From contig CAVPVK010000007.1 in NCBI GenBank assembly GCA_963709175.1, positions 930,001 to 994,000 on the forward strand: a DNA stretch of 64,000 nt, written 5' to 3'. Below the pieces are notes generated by a model that saw nothing but the letters and a program-made list of their open reading frames with translations, searched no databases and had not been told where the DNA came from. The stretch is from JANXQG01 sp963709175 (GTDB lineage: Bacteria > Planctomycetota > Planctomycetia > Pirellulales > Thermoguttaceae). This document shows, piece after piece, positions 52,972-63,967 of the stretch; positions within the stretch are counted from its first letter, which is position 1, and every line of letters begins with the position of its first letter. The position numbers and the translations under genes are program-made.

Positions 52972-54038
52972 ACAGCTGCGCGTTTCGACGATCTTTGCCA
53001 CCGTTGACTGACACGATGATGGTCCGATGAGTTCAGAATCCATCTTGCTACTCAAGATTCGGGCCGCGAGGGCTGGGCTGATTTCGCATTCCCTCAAATC
53101 ACCCAGAGGCGCATTCCCAAGTCGCAATCCCACTTGCCGCAATGCCGACAAACGACTTGCGCGGCCGACGATTTCTGCCGCCGCGTTCTGTGGGACGCTT
53201 AACCGCCGCCACCCTCTCCGAGGCCCTTCAGATACTCGCTATCTGCGAGCCTTCCTGGCTTTGCAATGCGTTGCACGGAGTGGCAATAAAGGGACGGATC
53301 GCCGTGCGACCGATCACCTGACCCTTCTCGGTGTCGAATCCCCCTTCTTTGATGCCGGCGGCCTTCATGGCCTTCCGCAGTGCAGAAATGGCGAGGCGCG
53401 GCGATGGTCTAGCAGGCGGGCTGGCCGGGTTGGCGGCCCAGTCCTCGCGGCTCCAATGTCGGGTTCATTGCCACAACCGCGACTTGGCCTCGACCTTGTA
53501 CCGCTGCGAGGGAGATTTGAGGGTAATGTCGGCAAAGATGCGGTCCGTCGCGGAATTCTGCGCATCAAAATAGCTCGGGCAAAGGACGCGCCCGCCGTGT
53601 ACTACTGCCCCCAACGCGCTGTGATCCTCGCCACAGCCGACTCTTCTATCGCTCTTTGGAAGTATTGGATTCCGCGCTCCGCTCCCGGTGTTTTCCTTGA
53701 TCGTCCGCAAGGATTCGGCGGCGAGAATGGAACCAAGCCTTGCTTGGTATTTGCGCAAGCCGCCTCTTTTTCGTCAAATTTTGACGTTTATACTTGTTAG
53801 GCTGGCCATGGCGGGGGCGTAACGCAATCCTTGAACCGAGCCGTATTAAGAACCATTGTTGGCATAGTCGATACCACCGCTAAAGGCCGTCGGCACAACT
53901 CCTACCGGCGGCTCGTTCGCCATGTTCGACAAACTCCCTTGCGGGCGGTTGACGTGAGTCTTGTGAGACCCGTAAATTGGCGCGGTTGACGATTCGCTAT
54001 CGAGAGCCAAGGAAGTCCAACGTTCACAGAAATTGACG
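52972..54038. other. gene-poor region, nothing recognised
   Basis: About 1.07 kb. Frames on both strands (for example plus 53027-53800 and minus 53465-53758) lack any family pattern or good start. No repeats, tRNA or IS ends found. It may hold a decayed gene. Confidence 0.45.
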
Positions 54039-55625
54039 ATGGAGACCAGAAAAGACAAGGCCTGGCTTTACTTGGGAATCCTCGCGCTGCTTTGGCTGAC
54101 CACCGCCCCGGGCTGCAGCCACGACGCTCACAACATCCAAGCGGGGCCCACCGAGCGGATACTTCCGCCGGCGGGTGTCGCCGGTTTTCAAGGTTCCGCA
54201 CAGCCCCCGGATCAAACAGCGGTTGAAGTACGACAGGTCTCCTTGGAGCAAGCCCAATCGCCGACGGAGATGCCGTCGCCGGCGGAAACAGTTGCCGCAC
54301 CGACTCGAGACCGAGCGACCAACGGTGAATTCCATCAGGTTCTCAACCTGCCCGCCGCGATCGAGTTGGCGTTCCGCGTGCAGCCCAAGCTGCGGGTGGT
54401 GTTGGAGAGCATCCAACAGGCCCGAGCGAAAGAAGACATCGCCTTTTCGGCTTTCCTGCCGCTTCTCACCGCCGGCTATTCGGCAGGGAAATTCGACGAA
54501 AACGTGGGCGGGCCGGGCACCACTGTCGCCGGGACTCCCTACACCTTCCTGTCTCCTGGAGGCGTGCTGCCGGTCGGACTGAACGTACAGCCCGATTACA
54601 CCTTGGCGGAAATGCGACTCCAGTGGCTGGTCTGCGACTTCGGCCGTCGGATGGGACATTACAATCAGGCAGGTCTCGCGGCGGACATCGCCGAACTTCA
54701 GACTGAGCGGGCCTACCAGACGATCGCCAACGAAGTGGCGACGGCATATTACCAGGTGCTGCGGGCCCGTTCGCTGCACCGCATCGCCACGGAGTCGGTC
54801 CGCCGCGCCGCGGACGACGTGGACGTGGCCGAGAAGCTGGCCAAGGGAGGCGTCATCGAGCGCGAGAAGCTCCTGCGAGCCAAGGTGGCCCTGGCCCAGG
54901 CCCAGCGGCTTCTCGATGCCGCCGAGGAAGGAGAGGCGATCGCGATCGCCGCGCTCAATCTGGCCATCGGATTGAACGCCAGCTCGTCTACCGAGGTGGT
55001 CGACACGACGGACGTCCCTCCCTTCACGATGAGCCTGGCCGATTGTCTGCAATCAGCCGTGGCCTGCCGCCGCGAGTTCCAGGTGGCGCGCAAGTCGGTG
55101 GCAATCGCCCAGGAAGGCTCGCGCGCTGCGCGTGCCGACTTTGCTCCGAAGATCGTGGCCGAAGGAGACCTGCTGAGATTCGATCAGACCAACTCCGGCG
55201 GTCATGCCGGCTTGGGCCTGGGCTTCATCAAACTGGAATGGGGATTGTTCGAAGGAGGCAGGCGGGTCGCCGAACTGCACGAGGAAGGGTCGCGGATTCG
55301 CGAGGCCATGGCCCAAACGGACTCGATTGCCGACACTATCGCCTTCGAGGTCAACCAGTCGTACCGCCACTTGATCGCCGCGCGGAAGGGCATTGAGCTC
55401 TCGCGCCCCGCCGTGGAGCAGACCTTGGAGACCTATCGCCTGGTCGTGGCCCGGGCCCGGCAGGGCGACGCGACTCCCGCCGAGCTCACGGACGCCCAGG
55501 CGGCGGTGACCCGTGCCCAGCAGGACTATTTCAACTCGATTTACGACTACCTGACAATCTTTGCGCGTTTGGAGTATGCGATGGGAACCGCGCCGATCAC
55601 GGCGACGGCCGGATCGGGCCGTTAG
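54039..55625 (+). CDS. TolC-family outer-membrane efflux lipoprotein
   Basis: 528 aa. Lipoprotein signal WLYLGILALLWLTTAPGC. Two OEP repeats: LNLPAAIELAFRVQPKLRVVLESIQQAR...AFLPLLTAGY and MSLADCLQSAVACRREFQVARKSVAIA, with long coiled-coil helices (residues about 220-310 and 410-500). Intact frame. With the divergent EmrA-like and MFS genes at 56132-59126 it would form a tripartite drug exporter. The ATG at 54039 precedes the signal directly. Confidence 0.92.
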   Translation: METRKDKAWLYLGILALLWLTTAPGCSHDAHNIQAGPTERILPPAGVAGFQGSAQPPDQTAVEVRQVSLEQAQSPTEMPSPAETVAAPTRDRATNGEFHQVLNLPAAIELAFRVQPKLRVVLESIQQARAKEDIAFSAFLPLLTAGYSAGKFDENVGGPGTTVAGTPYTFLSPGGVLPVGLNVQPDYTLAEMRLQWLVCDFGRRMGHYNQAGLAADIAELQTERAYQTIANEVATAYYQVLRARSLHRIATESVRRAADDVDVAEKLAKGGVIEREKLLRAKVALAQAQRLLDAAEEGEAIAIAALNLAIGLNASSSTEVVDTTDVPPFTMSLADCLQSAVACRREFQVARKSVAIAQEGSRAARADFAPKIVAEGDLLRFDQTNSGGHAGLGLGFIKLEWGLFEGGRRVAELHEEGSRIREAMAQTDSIADTIAFEVNQSYRHLIAARKGIELSRPAVEQTLETYRLVVARARQGDATPAELTDAQAAVTRAQQDYFNSIYDYLTIFARLEYAMGTAPITATAGSGR

Positions 55626-55664
55626 ACCGTTCGCAGAGGGGATTGAGTAATTTCCGCGAGCGGT

Positions 55665-56109
55665 TCAAAACTGTCTCTGCACGATCTCTAGTTCGTTGCG
55701 GCATATCTCGCTGAAGTCCTTCAGGGGATCGACTCCGTTCAGGGTCTCGTCGCGAATTTGCTCTGGGGTAAGATTCGGCTTGGAGTAGGTTTCGATGATG
55801 TGTTTCAGGACGTCTTCGGCCGCTGCCAAGACCCGCGGCGGCGAGAGGAGCCGAATGCGGCTTAAGAGGGCGTAGGCCGGTATCATATTCTTCGGGTCAA
55901 TGACGTTGTTCTCCAGGGCATCGATCAGGAGTCCGCGCACTCTCGCTGATGAAATCGGAATACAGCGCCTCCCGGCGGGCAATCTGGTTGGCCAGCAAGT
56001 CTCGCCGATCGTGATGTCGCTGCGTAATCAAAGAGCCCACGAAAGTTCCCGTCGCACCCACGATCGAACCGCCAAGCGCGGACATCGCGGCAATCATTGT
56101 CGAATCCAT
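55665..56109 (-). CDS. small membrane-anchored protein of unknown function (frameshifted)
   Basis: About 148 aa when joined. N-terminal membrane segment AAMSALGGSIVGATGTFVGSLI, then a coiled coil (QRHHDRRDLLANQIARREAL). After a frame change near 55930 it continues LLIDALENNVIDPKNMIPAY and SRIRLLSPPRVLAAAEDVLKH. The family is common but uncharacterised. It sits 23 bp from the MFS gene. Confidence 0.65.
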
Positions 56110-56131
56110 GATTGACCTCCGGAAAAGGTTT

Positions 56132-57725
56132 TCAGGCCGCTGCGGCGGTTCGGCTTCGCATCAACAACCCCGTTACCAGCAATCCCATCGAGCCCACCGT
56201 CAGGCTCAGGAAACGCAGCCCGCTCTGGATGCCGTGGGCCGCCGCCTCCTCCTTGACCGTCGCGCCGAGCACGGTGGACGTCATGCGGGGCAGATCGGGC
56301 CGCCTCGACGCCATGCTGGCGATAATAATCGGCGATGCGAGCCGACGCTGCCTCGACTTCGGGGCGGTTCTCCTGCAGGTTCATCCGCTGGGCATCGAAG
56401 GCCCGGTCGGACCAGGCGGAAACGATCGTGCCGGTCATGGTCGGGATGACCACGATCGGCACAATCAGCGCGACGACTGCCAGGGCCCCGGCATAGAGGA
56501 AGTCGCGGCGATCCAGTCCTTCCACCTCGTCTTGCAGAAAGACTGGGGGAAAGAGCCCCACGAACAGCCCCCAGCAGCCGATCATCAAGGCCACTTCTCC
56601 CTTGCTGGTGAAGTTGTCCACGGAGGACATCCGCCACAGACAGCCCGCGCAGCCGACGACGCCGATCAACAGCCAGACGTGCCGCAAGGAGCGGCGGTGG
56701 AACCAGGTGGTCAGGATCGTCGAGGCCATCATCGTCAGCGAGGCCGGGGCCAGGATCCAGCCGGTCACGTCTCGGGGGTAGTCGCGGAGCTCGAGGCAGT
56801 AGTTGGCCATCAGGGTCAGTACCGCCAACAAGCTGCACGAGCATGAGCGTGCGGACGGACATTGCGAGCACGTAATGCGGACCTGAAGATGCGGCGGAAG
56901 TGTTCGCTCACCGACAGGCCCGCGCCAACCCAGACCGCAAGGAAACCGGCAAAGAATACTGGGGTCGACCAGGGCGGTTGCCGTGAAAGGCGAGGGACGT
57001 CCAACCGCCCCATTTCCGATACCAGCCAAAGGTGAAAGCCAGGCAGCACGACGCAAATCACGAACAACGTGACCGCCATCCAGTCGATCCGCAGCCTCAT
57101 CGGCTGCGGCGGGCGGTCGGGCTTGATGCAACGCAGCACCAGGGGGACGGCTAAGATGGCCAGCGGCACGTTCAGCCAGAAGATCCACCGCCAGGATAGC
57201 TCTTCGTTCACAAGCGCAGTCAAGCAGCGGCGTGGTGGGACGAGTCGCGTAGGCGAACACTCCGTAGAAGCCGATGGCGATGATCACCGTACGTTCAAAC
57301 TGGCGGTAAAGCAAGGAGCGGCAAAGCACAATCACCATCCCTTTACCTACGCCCTCCACCAGCTTCGCCAGGACGAGCGATCCCAGATCGATCGCCGCCC
57401 CGCAGAGCAGGTTGCCCGCCGCAAACCAGGCGAGTCCGACCAGCAGGGTAGTCCGAGCGCCGTAGCGGGCCATGGCCCAAATTCCGGCAAAGACCCCGTA
57501 GATCGTCGCTACGCCCCAGGAGACATTGGTCCAGATCATGCTGTAGTGTTCGGCGTCGATGCCCAGGCGGATCACGTCGTCCGTAACGTCGGTCAATACG
57601 AGCGTCTGGTAAACGGTGGCCAGAATGGGAATGATGGCCACGGCCGCCAGCCAGGGCGGGCTGCTCGCCAGAATCGGCGGATTGTCTTGGGGCGGCGGGG
57701 CCGGTGCTCTGGCGAGTTGCGTCAC
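56132..57725 (-). CDS. MFS drug exporter, DHA2 (EmrB/QacA) family (frameshifted)
   Basis: About 530 aa, 14 membrane segments. N-terminal part to RTTTPLLD-like RPTTPLLD; motif A is replaced by YGARTTLLVGLAWF. The middle (ELSWRWIFWLNVPLAILAVP, the EmrB motif) is in another frame between about 57220 and 56870. The frame shifts again near 56310, after which LRFLSLTVGSMGLLVTGLLM ends the protein. At least three indels. Works with the EmrA-like adaptor 4 bp upstream and a TolC. Confidence 0.82.
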
Positions 57726-57729
57726 ACGG

Positions 57730-59126
57730 TCACTCCTTCGTCCGGTTAAAACGCTCTTCAGCGTCCGCCATTTCCCGGGCGGTCTGCTCGGCCCAGTGCG
57801 GGTCCCCGGGGCCGTGACTGATCACGGCTTTCACCGAGAGCCCGGCCCGCAAGAGCGGCCAACGGTCATCCTTATCGATAGCGATGCGTACGGGAACCCG
57901 CTGCACGACCTTGGTGAACTCGCCGGCGACGACGTTCCGCGGCAGCAACGCGAACTGGGCCCCGGTCGATTTGTCGATCCAGACGACGCGTCCGTGGAAG
58001 GGCTCGGCGAAGGCGTCGGCCTGCAATTCCACCGGGTCGCCCGGCGCGACGCCGCGGAGCCGCGTCTCTTCGAGATTGGCCGTAACATACAGCAGATCGG
58101 TGTTGTACATGCTCAGGATCGGGACGCCCGCCGACGCGAAGTCGCCAAGATGGCGATAGCGTTTGACGACGATGCCCGGGCAGGGCGGCGGATCTGCGTG
58201 TAGTTGAGCTGGTGCTCGGCCGAGGTCAGCAGGGTGCGGGCTTCGGCCACGGCGACTTTCTTGAACTCCGTGAGCAACTCGACCTCGCGGATCTCGTCGT
58301 TGCCTGTTTCGGCGAGGTCGACGCCTTTGCTCGCTTTCTGAGTCGTCTTATCGGCCGCTTCCACGGTCCGCTGCGCCACGTCGATCTGCGTTCGATTGGC
58401 CCGGGCCGTAGCCAGCTTCGTGGCCGCCAGCTTGCGGTGTGCCTCCGCGCTGTCGCGGGCCTGGGTCGCTTCCTGGGCCTTGCGGAGAGGCACGGCTTCC
58501 TCTTTCTTGAGGTTGGTGAACCGCGTGTACTCCTGCTGCGCCAGGAGCAGATCCGCCGTCGCGGCTTCCAACCCGGCCTGGGCCTCTTCGATCCCATGAT
58601 CGACCTCGTCCGCGGTGAGCTTCAGACCTGATTGGGCGCGGGCTTCATCGGCCTTGGCCGCCGCTAGGGTACGGCGGGCGATCTCGATTTGCAGGGGGAT
58701 TTCCAGCCGCAGGCGGGCCAACGCGGCCTCTTGCCGCTTGAGTTCGGCCTCGGCCGCTTCCAATTTGCGCCGAGCGAGATTCACCTGGTCGCGGTACGGC
58801 TCCGAGTCGATCTCCGCCAGCAACTGGTCCTTTTCGACCCGATCATTCTCCTCGACGAAGAAGGAAACAACATGCCCCGATACGGCCTGCGGAGCCACGT
58901 TGATGATGTGCGCCTCCACAAAGGCGTCTTCGGTAACTGAATGCTTCGCACCGTACGACCACCAGACGAGGAAAAGAACCAACACCAGGGCAAGTGCGCC
59001 GAGCAAGCCCCAGAACTTCACGGATCGGAACCGGGATCGTTGTTCGGTCGGCGTCGCGACGGGTTGCGGCGGGGAGGCGGAATGCTGCGGCAGGGAGTTC
59101 GCTGTCGACGGAGTGGTCGTGGCCAC
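57730..59126 (-). CDS. EmrA/HlyD-family membrane fusion protein (one frameshift)
   Basis: About 465 aa. One membrane anchor (FWGLLGALALVLVLFLVWWS), lipoyl-like halves (APQAVSGHVVSFFVEENDRV...), a long coiled-coil hairpin (residues 105-290), then NYTQIRR where the frame changes near 58190. The end reads HLGDFASAGVPILSMYNTDLLYVTANLEE...SVKAVISHGPG. Periplasmic adaptor between the MFS pump and TolC. Confidence 0.87.
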
Positions 59127-59245
59127 GGAAGTGCTCCGAAATCCAGGATTTCAATCCGAACACACTCAATCATTATAGCGCTTGGTTGGCTGCGGCAATG
59201 TTCATTGCCGTCGGAAACGCATCATTCGATGACTGCGACAGCAGC

Positions 59246-60017
59246 TCAATAATAACCCCGATTTTCGCGGGAAGTGCTTGTCTTGCCAGCATAGCGTCGA
59301 GAGACGAAGCAGGAGGCGGCGAGGATAAAGGGAACCGGCCACCAGGCAAGCGCCGCCACAAGGGCGCCAGGACTGGGCGCGGCATCAAAGGCCCTTTCGA
59401 AATTCTCCGGGGCCAGCATGGAATAGAGCATCACCGGGAAAATGGCGGCGGCGCCCGTGGCGAGAAGGCCCGCGATCAAAAACGTCGAGCCGATAAGAGC
59501 CCTTAATTCCAGCCCCTTGGGCAGTCCGCCCAAAAGTGTGACGGCCGACGTTGCGACGAGCATCAGTCCCAACCATGAAACCGGGCTGTTGATCGCGTGG
59601 CTGAGGACATCGGGGCGGACGTATCACGTTTCAAAGGAGGCGATCACTCCAAGCGGGCATAGGACCGGCCACAATATCATGGCCTACGACGCGCTGCGTT
59701 CATGCACGGGGCCTTCCATTTTCAACGCCAGGTAAGTTGCTCCATGCGGTCAGTACGATGACCACAAAGAGGGCCACCGAAAGCGTATACCAGTCGAGAA
59801 GCCCAACATAACTACGAACGTCGAAGTCGGTAAAGAAGGCCATGGCAAAGTTGCCGTGGTCGTCCAGTGGACCTCCCCGTGCCAGGTTGCCTCCGGCGGC
59901 GCCGAACAAGACGGCGAGAAGCAGCCCTGCCAAAGCCAATCGTTGACGTGGCCAAGGCATTACCCGCAGACTATCCCTCCGACGCGGACGCTTCGCCGAA
60001 GTGCGCGATGCGGTCAT
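59246..60017 (-). pseudogene. cydB: remnant of cytochrome bd-type oxidase subunit II (CydB)
   Basis: Two blocks in different frames. The first: LLLAVLFGAAGGNLARGGPL, DFDVRSYVGLLDWYTLSVAL, which is the middle of CydB. The second: HAINSPVSWLGLMLVATSAV, TGAAAIFPVMLYSMLAPENF and the C-terminal LAWWPVPFILAASCFVSRRY. The N-terminal half and cydA are missing, so this is not a working oxidase. Confidence 0.7.
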
Positions 60018-60264
60018 GAATCTGGTGGGTGACTATTTGCAGAGAGTTCCCTTCGGGGATTTTCAATCTTCGGGCAACGTTTTCCGGAAACTCCAGTCGC
60101 ATCGTCTGGTCTTTTCGGATCGTTGTCAGCTGGTCTGCCGGAACCCTAAATGTGCAGCCTCGCGCATTCTTCGCGTTGGGTCCGACTTCCCGTTCGATGG
60201 AGACCAGAAGCCGGTCGGTGAGCAGCTTCTCCCCCGAAAACAGTTGACAGTAGACAATTGCCAT
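59971..60264 (-). CDS. small unknown protein
   Basis: 97 aa from MAIVYCQLFSGEKLL. Contains TDRLLVSIEREVGPNAKNARGC, TFRVPADQLTTIRKDQT and MRLEFPENVARRLKIPEG. It looks like a compact beta-rich domain; the FPENVARRLKIPEG part recalls AbrB-type or docking sequences. Not assigned. Confidence 0.45.
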   Translation of the reverse strand: MAIVYCQLFSGEKLLTDRLLVSIEREVGPNAKNARGCTFRVPADQLTTIRKDQTMRLEFPENVARRLKIPEGNSLQIVTHQIHDRIAHFGEASASEG

Positions 60265-60699
60265 GGCAAAAAATCCTTCCACTTCCAGGTAGGCCGCCCG
60301 TCCTCCGGGCAAAGCCAGGGATCACTGCACGAAGATGAAGCCCGCTAGCAGTATCGACTTGCGGGGCCCGCGGCGGTCACAAGAAACGAAGACGCGGCAG
60401 CGGAAGGATCAAACGGCTAGCGACCTTAACGGCCATGCCGGGCCGGGGAAAACGCCGGCATCAAGCAGGCTTTGAGGCCGGCACCCTGGCGGCCATTTTC
60501 GCCCTGTACATCCCGTTGGTCGCTCGCGGGTCGCCACTTTTTGCTCACCTGAACGAAATCTACGGTCCAGCCAGTCAAGCACGGCCGCTCCGATCGGTCG
60601 TGGAGTGGATAACTTTGCCAACACGATTGAGCCGAGGTTTTGGCCGTTGTATCATGGAGGGTGCGCGTGGTCCTAGCCCCATTTTCCAAAGAGGCTCTC
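60265..60699. other. intergenic, no gene seen
   Basis: About 435 bases between the minus-strand small protein and the NHL-repeat gene. No coding pattern or RNA recognised. Confidence 0.4.
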
Positions 60700-61836
60700 A
60701 TGTTGGCAGAAGCGATACCTCCCATGAAACGACGATTTCCTGCGATTGCCGCCATTTGGGCGGCGGTCATTTCGATTGCGGTTGCCCCAGTACAGACGAC
60801 CGGAGCGGAGGTAAAAACCGTCTTCGGAAGTGGCCAACCGGCCTTGAAGGACGGAACCGGGAGGATGGCCTCCTTCAACCAGCCATTTGGCATGTGCCTG
60901 GACGCCAAATGCAATCTCTATGTGGCCGACAGCGCGAACCATTGTGTTCGCAGGATTTCACCCGACGGCATTGTCAGCACTTTTGCCGGCAGCGGAGTAA
61001 AGGGGACCGTTGACGGCCCGGCCCATCAGGCCCGCTTCAACACCCCTTCGGGAGTCCTCAGCGACGGGAAAGGAAACCTCTATGTTTGCAGTTACGAGGA
61101 GAATAGCATTCGCGTGATCGGCAAGGACGGAACGGTTCGATCGCTGGTCAATTCTCGTGAGGAAGGCTACCGCGACGGGTCGCTCGCCGAGGCTCGCCTC
61201 CACTCGCCCCGAGGAATGGTATTCGACTCGAAAGGAAATCTCCTCTTCAGCGATTGCTGGAACCATCGCATCCGAAAGCTCACGCCGGAGGGAGTCGTCA
61301 GCACGTTGGCCGGTGGCGGGCCGACCGGCGAAGATGCCGCGGCGACCTGGCGCGACGGCGTTGGCACCGAGGCCCGGTTCTTCGCCCCCTGCGGGCTGGC
61401 AATCGACCGCTATGACAATCTCTTCGTGGCGGACCCTGAGAACCACCGCATCCGCAAAATCACGCCCCAAGGTGTCGTAACCACAATTGCCGGCAGCGGT
61501 CCTGCTGGCAAAACGGCAGGAGGCTTCGCCGACGGACCGGCCGCCCAGAGCCGGCTGAACAAGCCGACCGAACTGCTGGTAACCGCTGATGGAATTGTTT
61601 ATTTCTCGGACACCTACGGGAACCGCATCCGCAAAATCACTCCCGATGGCATGGTCTCTACGATTGCCGGTACGGGAGAAGCGGGATTGCGGGACGGTCC
61701 GCTCGAAAAAGCCCACCTGAACTGGCCGCGGGGGATCGTGCTCAGGGACCGCACAATTCTATTCGTCGATTTCAACAACCATGTCGTGCGGAGCGTCCCT
61801 GTTCTCACAGCGAAGTTGCCGCCCAACCGCACCTAA
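60700..61836 (+). CDS. secreted NHL-repeat beta-propeller protein
   Basis: 378 aa from the ATG at 60700, which follows AAAGAGG. Signal peptide FPAIAAIWAAVISIAVAPVQ. Six NHL-type repeats such as QPFGMCLDAKCNLYVADSAN, SPRGMVFDSKGNLLFSDCWN, APCGLAIDRYDNLFVADPEN and KPTELLVTADGIVYFSDTYG, each followed by HxIRKIxPxGxVSTxAG. Probable exported six-bladed propeller for protein or ligand binding. Confidence 0.9.
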   Translation: MLAEAIPPMKRRFPAIAAIWAAVISIAVAPVQTTGAEVKTVFGSGQPALKDGTGRMASFNQPFGMCLDAKCNLYVADSANHCVRRISPDGIVSTFAGSGVKGTVDGPAHQARFNTPSGVLSDGKGNLYVCSYEENSIRVIGKDGTVRSLVNSREEGYRDGSLAEARLHSPRGMVFDSKGNLLFSDCWNHRIRKLTPEGVVSTLAGGGPTGEDAAATWRDGVGTEARFFAPCGLAIDRYDNLFVADPENHRIRKITPQGVVTTIAGSGPAGKTAGGFADGPAAQSRLNKPTELLVTADGIVYFSDTYGNRIRKITPDGMVSTIAGTGEAGLRDGPLEKAHLNWPRGIVLRDRTILFVDFNNHVVRSVPVLTAKLPPNRT

Positions 61837-62461
61837 TACGGCCGCTGGCACTGAGGTCCTCTAGCCAAAGAACCGCAGGTATTTGGGCGGCGAGCCGTAC
61901 ACGGAGAACTGGACGCGGACCACGACCCATTAGTACGAGGCGGGAGCATTGGAAGGTTGGGAAGTTCCTGATCCCCTCGAACGCCGACTACTGCCGAGAT
62001 CTGAAGACGCTCACGGCGGCCAAATGGAGGCAGGCACTCCGGAGCGAATGCAAGTCGAGTAACTCGATCGACTTTGCGCGATCCGAGCATTAACTCCGGC
62101 TTCGATTCCGTCATTTATATCATGGCCGGCACTGCATCCTTCGCGGCCGTTTTTTTGCCCTCCGCCCGGCCCTGGTCTCGGCCGGGCCGTCGATCATCTT
62201 CCGCAGTGGGTTTTTGGGGCGGGCTGCGCTAAACTCCGGCCTCGATCCTGACATCTATATCGGGCGGATGCTGCGTTCTCCTTTCCCTGGCCCGCAGTTT
62301 GGCTGATCAGCTCGCGATAGTCCAAAAGAGGGGAGGGTGGAAAACTTTGACGGCTGCCAGCCGAAGTCCCATTCCGGGCATCACTTCTGACCGATTACCC
62401 GACTGTCTGCCAGCCCCGAGGAGCCCCCGATGAATATCATCCCAGCAGCCCCGGCCGAAAG
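61837..62461. other. intergenic, two similar direct repeats only
   Basis: About 620 bases without a gene. Two similar stretches beginning AACTCCGGCYTCGAT occur near 62093 and 62233, about 140 bp apart, each extending about 30 bp. A GC-rich palindrome-like CGGCCGGGC lies near 62180. Confidence 0.4.
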
Positions 62462-63010
62462 ACCGGCCAATCTATCGTCCCTGCAACGCGAGCTTGCCGA
62501 CTTGGCCCGCTGCCAGCAGGACCGCCCAAGGCAAGCCGGCCCCAAGAGTTGCGTGGTCCGGTGATCGTGATCCGCGGCAAGTAGTGTTGGCTCCGCGACC
62601 GTCAACCTGATCGTCGTAGAAAGCGCAGGCCGCGAGGGCGTGAAGCTCTCGTTCTGGGAGTATTGTAAGGTCGGGATCCCGCTGACGGTTCTCACGCTTG
62701 TACTGGGGATCGCCTGGCTGCAATTGAACCACCGCCGTCCATGTCGCAATGCTCAGCACCGAAAAACCCGGAATGCCGTGAACAAGACAGCCGGGATGCG
62801 GCCCAGCCTGTGCCGCTCGAGCCAATCGCACACCGAGCTGACCAGGAAACTCAGCAGCACGGCAAGCGCCAAGGGAACCAGTACTCCCTTGGCCAGATAA
62901 AGGGCGGCAACGACAACGGCGACCGCCCCCAACATCCGCGCCGATTCGACGTACTGGTCCAAGGACGCGATTGCCGTCATGGGTTCATCACCCGTCAGCC
63001 GCGTTTCCAA
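62462..63010 (-). pseudogene. remnant of an AI-2E family transporter
   Basis: N-terminal 85 codons give LGAVAVVVAALYLAKGVLVPLALAVLLSFLVSSVCDWLERHRLGR, characteristic of the AI-2E/PerM family. The next frame contains ATWTAVVQLQP, a decayed version of the following segment. The remaining 250 residues are gone. Confidence 0.6.
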
Positions 63011-63261
63011 AAGCGACCGAGCAGCCAGCCGATGCCGGCCGCGATCAAGACGGACCGCAACGGACGCTCGCGGACGAATTGCTCGCAGGCGCAGGCCACG
63101 CCATGGACTTTGTCTCGCGCCTGCTCTCCGTATTCGGTGGCTTTTTCGACCGCCTGTCCAAGCCTCTCTTGAGCGGCGTCCCTTACGTTCCGTCCCATTT
63201 GCTGAAGGTCTTCCGTCACTTCTTGCGCCGTTTTCCCAACCTCATCACTTGTGTTCGACAT
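62995..63261 (-). CDS. DUF883/ElaB-YqjD-like membrane-anchored protein
   Basis: 88 aa. Amphipathic helix DEVGKTAQEVTEDLQQMGRNV...KATEYGEQARDKV and a C-terminal membrane anchor SVLIAAGIGWLLGRFWKR. Relatives bind ribosomes at the inner membrane in stationary phase. First of three small minus-strand genes in that gene order (DUF883 / holin-like / small TM). Confidence 0.85.
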   Translation of the reverse strand: MSNTSDEVGKTAQEVTEDLQQMGRNVRDAAQERLGQAVEKATEYGEQARDKVHGVACACEQFVRERPLRSVLIAAGIGWLLGRFWKRG

Positions 63262-63305
63262 GGTTCTTCCTCATTGGTTAAATGGTTAAATGGTAGCGGC
63301 AAGCA

Positions 63306-63758
63306 TCAGCGAACTTGAGGCGGCCGCCCTTCGATCGGGGCCGACCGCTTCAAGACGCCCTTGATCCAAGTCATATTGCGGGTCAATTCTTCGCGGGAAC
63401 GCGCAAACATGCGCACCGCTCCGTGGATATTGGACCACCCCACAACTCCCAGGGCAGCCGCTGTGATGAAGCCGCCCAGAGCAGCGATTGAAAAGGCCGC
63501 CGCCCGCGATAGGCCGACAACTTGCGCGAGGATCTCGGCAAGGACAATCAGCGCAACCGGTATCGTGCCGGCAGCCACAATCCCCGCCAACAGCAGCAGC
63601 GCGGCGGGGATCAGCAGTCGTTTAATGCCTTCGCGACAGTCGTTTCTGAACAGCTCGAACTGAAGCTCGGCAAGCGACGCGAGGTCGTGCGTCAATTCGC
63701 CCATGTCCTTCGCGACCCCGTTCGGCGGCGCTGGAGCTGATCCGTTGCGTTGATTCAT
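63306..63758 (-). CDS. phage-holin-like (YqjE-type) membrane protein
   Basis: 150 aa from MNQRNGSAPAP. Helical N-terminus LTHDLASLAELQFELFRNDC, then two membrane segments (LLIPAALLLLAGIVAAGTI and AAFSIAALGGFITAAALGV). Belongs to the Phage_holin_3_6/YqjE group that accompanies DUF883 proteins; not an actual lysis gene. Confidence 0.85.
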   Translation of the reverse strand: MNQRNGSAPAPPNGVAKDMGELTHDLASLAELQFELFRNDCREGIKRLLIPAALLLLAGIVAAGTIPVALIVLAEILAQVVGLSRAAAFSIAALGGFITAAALGVVGWSNIHGAVRMFARSREELTRNMTWIKGVLKRSAPIEGRPPQVR

Positions 63759-63967
63759 AGTCGTTTCACCCACCACCCTAGCGTAATCCCGACGGATAGC
63801 GCCGCCCACAGGCATAGACCTGGCCGGTGGACCACAAAGCGCTCGATTGCCCGGACAATTCGTGACGGTTGCTTTCGGGCCATCTCGACACGCTCGTCAT
63901 TCCCTGCCCCACGCGAGGATCGGCCGGAGCCGTCACTCGGCGACTGATGACGTGCAATTCGAATCAT
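63755..63967 (-). CDS. small single-span membrane protein
   Basis: 70 aa. Basic middle (RKQPSRIVRAIERFVVHR) and one C-terminal membrane segment LCLWAALSVGITLGWWVKRL. Its stop overlaps the holin-like start (ATGA), so it is the first gene of the three-gene set seen here. Confidence 0.6.
   Translation of the reverse strand: MIRIARHQSPSDGSGRSSRGAGNDERVEMARKQPSRIVRAIERFVVHRPGLCLWAALSVGITLGWWVKRL

Noticed and set aside
53027..53800. 257-codon plus-strand frame
   Set aside because: Composition is erratic, no family resemblance, and it spans stop-rich alternative frames typical of chance in GC-rich DNA.
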